From: Prorocentrum cordatum
Lineage: Eukaryota > Sar > Dinophyceae > Prorocentrales > Prorocentraceae
Direction: 5' to 3'
Assembly (NCBI GenBank): GCA_963575745.1
Contig: CAUYUJ010016065.1
Coordinates: forward strand, 18,501-82,500
Length of the DNA stretch: 64,000 nucleotides
The notes under the pieces were generated by a model. The model had not been told where the DNA came from and did no database searches. It saw only the letters and a program-made list of their open reading frames with translations. Below are positions 59,478-64,000 of this stretch, one piece after another. Every line of letters begins with the position of its first letter. The first letter of the stretch is position 1. Made by a program: the position numbers and the translations under genes.

Positions 59478-59529
59478 ACCCCAGGAGGTCCGGGCGCGGA
59501 GCCGAGGGAGCTTCCCTCCCCCGAGCGGC

Positions 59530-59627
59530 CCCTGCGGTGCAGCAGGGCCACCGCGCGCAGCAGCTGCCCGAAGCGGTCGCGGAGCAGGCCGCGCAGCCGC
59601 GACGGCGCCTCGCGCGGCTGCGCGAAC
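59530..59627 (-). CDS. CDK-like kinase, exon with alpha-E
   Basis: After an AG at 59628-59629 the minus strand reads FAQPREAPSRLRGLLRDRFG, then QLLRAVALLHRR and one base of a Gly codon. This matches kinase alpha-E (Q.L.G.AY.H) directly before the catalytic loop. The GC donor (59529-59528) leaves phase 1, completed by exon 55752-55810 to give LLHRRG|IMHRN. It is the most upstream kinase exon recognised. The N-lobe must lie in unrecognised exons above 59.6 kb or beyond 64 kb. Confidence 0.8.
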
Positions 59628-59872
59628 CTCTCGGCGCGCGGCCGCGGGGGGGCATCGGCGATCGAAGGTCGAGGACCCAGGCTGGAGTTATGATGCTCCC
59701 ATCGCACTTAAGGGCCACGCCCCAGAAATAATCTCGAGCACCCAGAACAGCGTCGAGAGAGTGTCGAAGCAGTATCGGACGAGTGTCTCCCAGGGACCGG
59801 CACGCGAAAACCCAAACGGGCCTCTTTACCACGCCCTGGGAGGGTTCTCCGAATGTCAGGGGGGTAAAAATT

Positions 59873-60500
59873 AACACCCCTCACGCAGATCGTCGGGGTC
59901 AGGGTCCAAAAACACAATGGATTTGCCACATGTCTGAAATTCGGTGGCACCCCTCACGCAGGTCGGCGGGGTCTGGGTCCAAAAACAAATGGCATTTGCC
60001 ACATTTCTGAAATTTGCTGGCACTCCTCATACAGACCGGCGGGGTCAGGGTCCAGAAAGCACATGGGATTTGCCACATTTCTGACATTCGGTGGCACCCC
60101 TCGCGCAGATCGTCGGAGTCAGGGTTCAAAAACACAAAGGATTTGCTACATTTCCAAAATTCGGTGGCACCCCTCGCGCAGATCGGCGGGGTCAGGGTCC
60201 AAAGACACACGGCATTTGCCACATGTTTGAAATTCGGTGGCACCCCTCACACAGATCGGCGGGGTCAGGGTCCTAAAACACATGGGATTTGCCACGTTTC
60301 TGAACATCGGCGGCACCCCTCACGCAGATCGGCAGGGTTAGGGTTCACAAACACAAGGGATTTGCCACATTTCTGAAATTCGGCGGCACCCTTCACGCAG
60401 ATCCGTAGGGTCAGGGTGCAAAAACACAAATGATTTGCCACTTTTCTGAAATTCGGTGGCACCGGTGACGCAGATCCGTAGGGTCAGGGTCGAAAAAACA
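59873..60500. repeat. 73-bp tandem repeat (about 8.5 units)
   Basis: Units contain GGTGGCACCCCTCACGCAG, GGCGGGGTCAGGGTCC and GGGATTTGCCACATTTCTGA. Starts at 59943, 60016, 60090, 60163 and 60236 show the period. Units differ by scattered substitutions. Confidence 0.9.
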
Positions 60501-60639
60501 AACAGGTCCGGACACTGCTTCACGGCGGCGCCCAGACCTCATGATTTAGCTCGTGCATCTCCCATTATCCGAGACAGGGGGCCGGCGGCATGGGGCGAAG
60601 CCCTTACGGATATAACAACTCACAGATGATCAGAGATAG

Positions 60640-60709
60640 TCTAAACATCATCCCCATATTATTTGTTGACCATTTTTGAATATTCTTCCTGTAGAGGGAC
60701 AGGCCCGAC
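60640..60709. mobile_element. M1 right-half fragment
   Basis: TTTTTGAATATTC then CCTGTAGAGGGACAGGCCC-GAC and TTAC. Confidence 0.65.
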
Positions 60710-60829
60710 TTACGAATGGAAGGAAAAAATTGAGCCAGGACGAAAATCGAATCGGGTGAGGCTAAGCCGAAGACCTCTGAAATCCGGCGGGGCTGGAGGA
60801 CGTCGCAAGCGCTGCGGCCTGCTCAGAGC

Positions 60830-60984
60830 GTTCCGGAACGCCCCGGTAAGGATGTAGAGGCCTTGGAGGGCCACGTTGACGGTTCTCGAGGGAGGCTGGC
60901 CAGCGAGAATTGCCAAGGACGAAGACAAAACTGCAGAAGGGTGGCCTTAGAGAGTCGCTCATCCTTACTGCGCGGGTTGACTGT
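60830..60984. mobile_element. M7 MITE-like element, left end degraded
   Basis: GGTAAGGATG, GGCCTTGGAGGGCCACGTTG and right end CATCCTTACTGCGCGGGTTG-ACTG. Confidence 0.7.
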
Positions 60985-61003
60985 AGAGGAACCAAAACAT
61001 GCA

Positions 61004-61191
61004 TACACGTCGGTCGGAAGAAGTAGGTAAAAACATGAAGTAGGAAGGCGGACTAAGTTAATTGGGTCCAGGCCCCCCAGAGAACAACAAAACACAGCAA
61101 AAGCGTGTCGACAATTGAAGTAGGAAGGCGCTTTCGAAGTAGATGGGGATCTGGGAATCCAAAAATACCTACGTTCAACGACCGGCGTGTA
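61004..61191. mobile_element. M8 MITE-like element
   Basis: Ends TACACGTCGGTCGGAAGAAG and GTTCAACGACCGGCGTGTA. Confidence 0.85.
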
Positions 61192-61202
61192 AGCATCATG
61201 TC

Positions 61203-61336
61203 TCGGAACTCCGCGAGGATCTCCTGGATCCGTGCCGGACCCCTGTCCCTGGCGCACGGGAGGCGCTGGGGGCGGCGCCAGAGGCGCCGCCAGGGGGCCC
61301 CAGGGCCGATCCAAGAAGTGCGCGCGGAGCTCCGGA
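61203..61336. mobile_element. M13 MITE-like element
   Basis: CGGAACTCCGCGAGGATCTC left and GTGCGCGCGGAGCTCCGG right, inverted; directly follows an M8 copy. Confidence 0.75.
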
Positions 61337-61579
61337 AGAGCATCTTCATGCAACTGCGTTCTTCCTCGATGCGTGCCCGCTGAGGACCGAGGATCGAGGA
61401 CTCGGGGGTCGAGGGCCTGGCGCTGGCGCTGGAGGCGACGCCCCCCTCGCCATGCCCCCTTCCGCGGGCCTCCGAGCAGGCCCTCGCTGCCGCGACTCTT
61501 TCCCCCACTCGACGGCCTCGGCGCCCAAGAAGCGCCCCGCAGCCCGACGATCGCTCAACGCCTTCCGCCGTGGTTACCG

Positions 61580-61755
61580 TCGGCGGTGGACAAACCTCCC
61601 TTTGGCAAACCTCCCCTTGGTGAAAACGGCCTGGACCGAAACCGGCGGACCCGCACCCGCAGAACTGACGGCCGCGACGCCCTCACGCGAACCGAAAGCG
61701 GCCGACTCCTTCATCGACGTGTCGCGTCAGGGTAGGAGGTCTATCAGCCTCCGAG
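61580..61755. mobile_element. M9 MITE-like element
   Basis: Ends TCGGCGGTGGACAAACCTCC and GGAGGTCTATCAGCCTCCGA. Confidence 0.8.
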
Positions 61756-62585
61756 ACTGCCACGACGCGGCGCGGTGGGGGGCCTGGGGTCCGGGCCCGA
61801 AGCGGAGCCTCGTGCCTCTCCTGCGGTTGCGCCGCCGCGAGGACATCTCGACGCGAGCGCAGGCGCGGGGACGAGGGGCTCCAGAGAGGAGGCCGAGAGC
61901 ACCCCGAGCAGCCCCGCCTCCGCGCGTGCCCTGGTGGTTCCCCACGCCCGCGTGCAAGATTTTTTTTTGTGGCTCAGATCTCGTAGCAGATCCCACCTCT
62001 GGAGGTCCCTCTTCACGTCTGGGGGGGGCGGAATCCATCGTGGGCGCGAACCAGGGATACCGTCGGACTTGCTTGTAGAGGGCACGCGAGAGGACCACGA
62101 GGCCCTTCCGAGGGCCACGCGGCCACCGGAACGCAGGAGGCATGGGTCGCAAGGCACGGGACACGAGGGTGCCCTTGATCTGGCAGGGTCGACCTGCTGG
62201 TCCGGGCCGCCTGTAGGGGGAACGACAGGGGGGGGGGGGGCTATGTCAGCCGGCGATGCATCGCCGAGGAGTCGGCGACGGGCCCCCGATGGCGAAACCG
62301 CACGCTCCTGGGCGGGGTGGGCCATCAAGCACCTCTCGACGGTCAATGGTCGCGGATGCCACGACAATGGACACCCTAAGGATCCTATCGTTGAACTTAA
62401 CCTGTGCTCAAAAATATAGGAAGCATGTTCTGAACATGGTTAAAACATGTTGTGTACATGCCTACAACATGTTTAACACATGTCTTAGACGTCTGGGAAT
62501 TGTTTGGCTACATGCTTCCTCTCCACTGATCGCCCTCCACAAGTCCATGGGAGATCGGGGGTCGATGCGCCCCCCCCGAGCCGAC
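61756..62585. other. No gene recognised
   Basis: Open frames on the minus strand (61727-62164 and 61744-62367) match nothing known. A small GCGATGCATCGCCGA palindrome at 62252 resembles the M10 core. Tandem ACATG-type words recur at 62420-62480. Confidence 0.4.
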
Positions 62586-62589
62586 CCGC

Positions 62590-62800
62590 CCCGAACGGTG
62601 CTCCAGAACGGCCCAGCCACAAAACCCGCCTCTCTGGCCGCCGCTCGGGGGCGATCCCAGGGCAACCCCGGAGCCCCCTCTGCGAGGCGCGACTGCTGGG
62701 ACAGGCATCCGGAGGCTGGAGAAGTCACCGAGGGCCGACGCAACAAAAAAAACGCCCGGAAGCTGGAGCCTCGACCCAGATGCCTGCGAGCCCCGAACCT
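62590..62800 (+). repeat. M12 dispersed repeat
   Basis: CGATCCCAGGGCAACCCCGG, TCTGCGAGGCGCGACTGCTG and GGAGGCTGGAGAAG. Confidence 0.65.
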
Positions 62801-62957
62801 CTGAAGGGAGTCCGACCCTGCGCAGGGCCCAGGCTCCCCGGGGCCTGGCGCAGGCCGCGACGACGAGCAGGGCGGCCGCGCGCCCGGAAGGCCACAGAAG
62901 CCGACGCAAAAACGCCCGACAATCGAGCCTCAGAGCTTCGCCCCCCCCTACCCTTAG

Positions 62958-63106
62958 GTCGGGCGTGTCCTCCTACAGGGGGACTTTCGACGAAAAATAA
63001 AAAATCCCAAAATACTCCAAACTAATAAAAAAGAAACTCCAAAAATAGTCCCCCGACTATTTTTTCCTATTTTTGAATGCTCCCCCTGTAAAGGGACACG
63101 CCCGAC
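62958..63106. mobile_element. M1 MITE-like element
   Basis: Ends GTCGGGCGTGTCCTCCTACA and CTGTAAAGGGACACGCCCGAC-type terminus; flanks TTAG and TTAA. Confidence 0.85.
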
Positions 63107-63207
63107 TTAACCCTACCCTTGGGCGCTGCCTTCCAGCAGCTGCGTCTCGGCGAGGGGTGCCCAGATGGTCCCCCGAAGCCCGAACTCCCTCTCCACCTCC
63201 CCCCTCC

Positions 63208-63362
63208 CCCCAGACCCCCTCGGGCCATGAAAAAAACAGGATGAAAGGCTGCCATAATATTCGGCCTCCAGGGGCCCTCACCGGGCATCGGGATCGCCAA
63301 CAAAAAACCTCCAGGACGAAACAGGGGCCGAGGAACGGGTCGAGAACTCTGGCGGTCGATGT
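63208..63362 (-). repeat. M11 dispersed repeat, inverted
   Basis: CAGACCCCCTCGGGCCATGA, GGCCTCCAGGGGCCCTCACC and CGGGTCGAGAACTCTGG are the complement of the M11 order. Confidence 0.7.
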
Positions 63363-63672
63363 TTTTTTGTATGGGGGTCTGGGCCCCTTCCCCCTCGAGG
63401 GGCCGCGAGCAGCCCTGCCTCCCCCCTTTCCCCACGCACTCCGGAGAGGGCATGGTGGAGGGGGGCCAGCTCAGGGGGCGAAGTGCTTGCATCGGCGATA
63501 CAGCGCCAACACGACGGCGACAGATGGGCGTCAGGCCCCCCGACAGCAACGCCGCGTGGTCCTGGGCGGGCTGGGCTGTCGGGCCCCCGGCGGCGATGAA
63601 TTGTCGATTGTGTGGGGTCGATGCGCCCCCCACCCCGGGAGCCCGTCCACTCCTGATGCTGCCCCTGCCTTT

Positions 63673-63866
63673 GAGCAGGGACCGACCGTCCCCCCAAGAA
63701 TGTTCTAAGAACACAAACACTGTTCTTAGGACATTAACCCGATGTGTTAAACTAAGACAGTCCCAGCCAGAAATGTTCTAAGAACATCTCGTGGAAAGGA
63801 CAAAAGGTTACTAGAATATTGCTTGGCAAGGCTACAGGCGAGCCAGGACGCTTCGCCACTGCTTGA
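63673..63866 (+). mobile_element. M3 MITE-like element, left part shortened
   Basis: GAGCAGGGACCGACCGTCCC then directly AAGAATGTTCTAAGAACAC; right end GGACGCTTCGCCACTGCTTG. Confidence 0.8.
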
Positions 63867-63940
63867 TGCCTCCCGAGCGCGCGCCGCTCGAGAGGGGGGC
63901 GGCCGGCAGGCGGGGGGAAGGCGGCCGGCGCCCCGCGGCT

Positions 63941-63994
63941 CACATCCCGAAGAGGGAACCCTCGCTCTCCAGGGCCTTGGTCTCCTTTATGACC
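63941..63994 (-). CDS. Exon-like segment at the window edge
   Basis: After an AG at 63995-63996 the minus strand reads VIKETKALESEGSLFGM and TGA. It could be the terminal exon of a gene lying beyond 64 kb. Alternatively, with a donor after ALESEG, it could be the alpha-C exon of the CDK-like kinase, since IKETKAL resembles the IREI.LL of that helix. Neither is proven. Confidence 0.3.
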
Positions 63995-64000
63995 TGGGGC

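Overview
The window is nuclear DNA from a eukaryote, most probably a dinoflagellate. The evidence is: very high GC; long introns that begin with GC as well as GT; a spliced-leader-like 19-mer; dinoflagellate-style Cys-rich and zinc-finger proteins; degenerate non-LTR retrotransposons; and a very large load of microsatellites, minisatellites and short inverted-repeat (MITE-like) elements. No operon, bacterial gene, CRISPR array, rRNA or credible tRNA was seen. Most long open frames here are translations of tandem repeats, not genes.

Layout, 0-23 kb. A segmental duplication (1-4407 and 17457-21215) holds a 90-bp satellite between GATC-rich arrays. Between the copies lie an intronless OGFOD2-like oxygenase (minus, 6832-7887), a broken LINE reverse transcriptase (plus, 8337-10519), a partial glutathione synthetase gene (minus, about 11980-13118), an (ATC)n region, and an ORF with a Cys4 zinc finger ending in a foldback repeat (14939-15907). 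A C-rich inverted-repeat element follows copy B and recurs at 35606-36745.

Layout, 23-40 kb. This is mainly minisatellites built on CCAAGAGGCC/CCAAGACGGCC, a 600-bp ACAT tract, one Cys-rich ORF (minus, 28384-28821), and many MITE-like elements, some nested. A second LINE remnant with zinc knuckle, RNase H and a C-terminal Cys motif lies on the minus strand (38753-40366).

Layout, 40-60 kb. Six short minus-strand segments (59530-59627, 55752-55810, 54109-54182, 48952-49081, 46008-46145, 40419-40555) join in order, with matching codon phases at every junction, into the C-lobe of a CDK/CMGC-like protein kinase. They are separated by introns of 1.6-5.5 kb packed with MITEs and microsatellites. 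The usual HRD and DFG motifs read HRN and DLA, so the product may be a pseudokinase. The gene continues beyond the window or into exons not identified; more exon-like GC-rich segments lie at 33-37 kb on the same strand.

At least a dozen short dispersed families (called M1-M15 here; names are local) recur two to nine times. Several have visible terminal inverted repeats and target-site duplications. Family membership and all alignments were made by eye.
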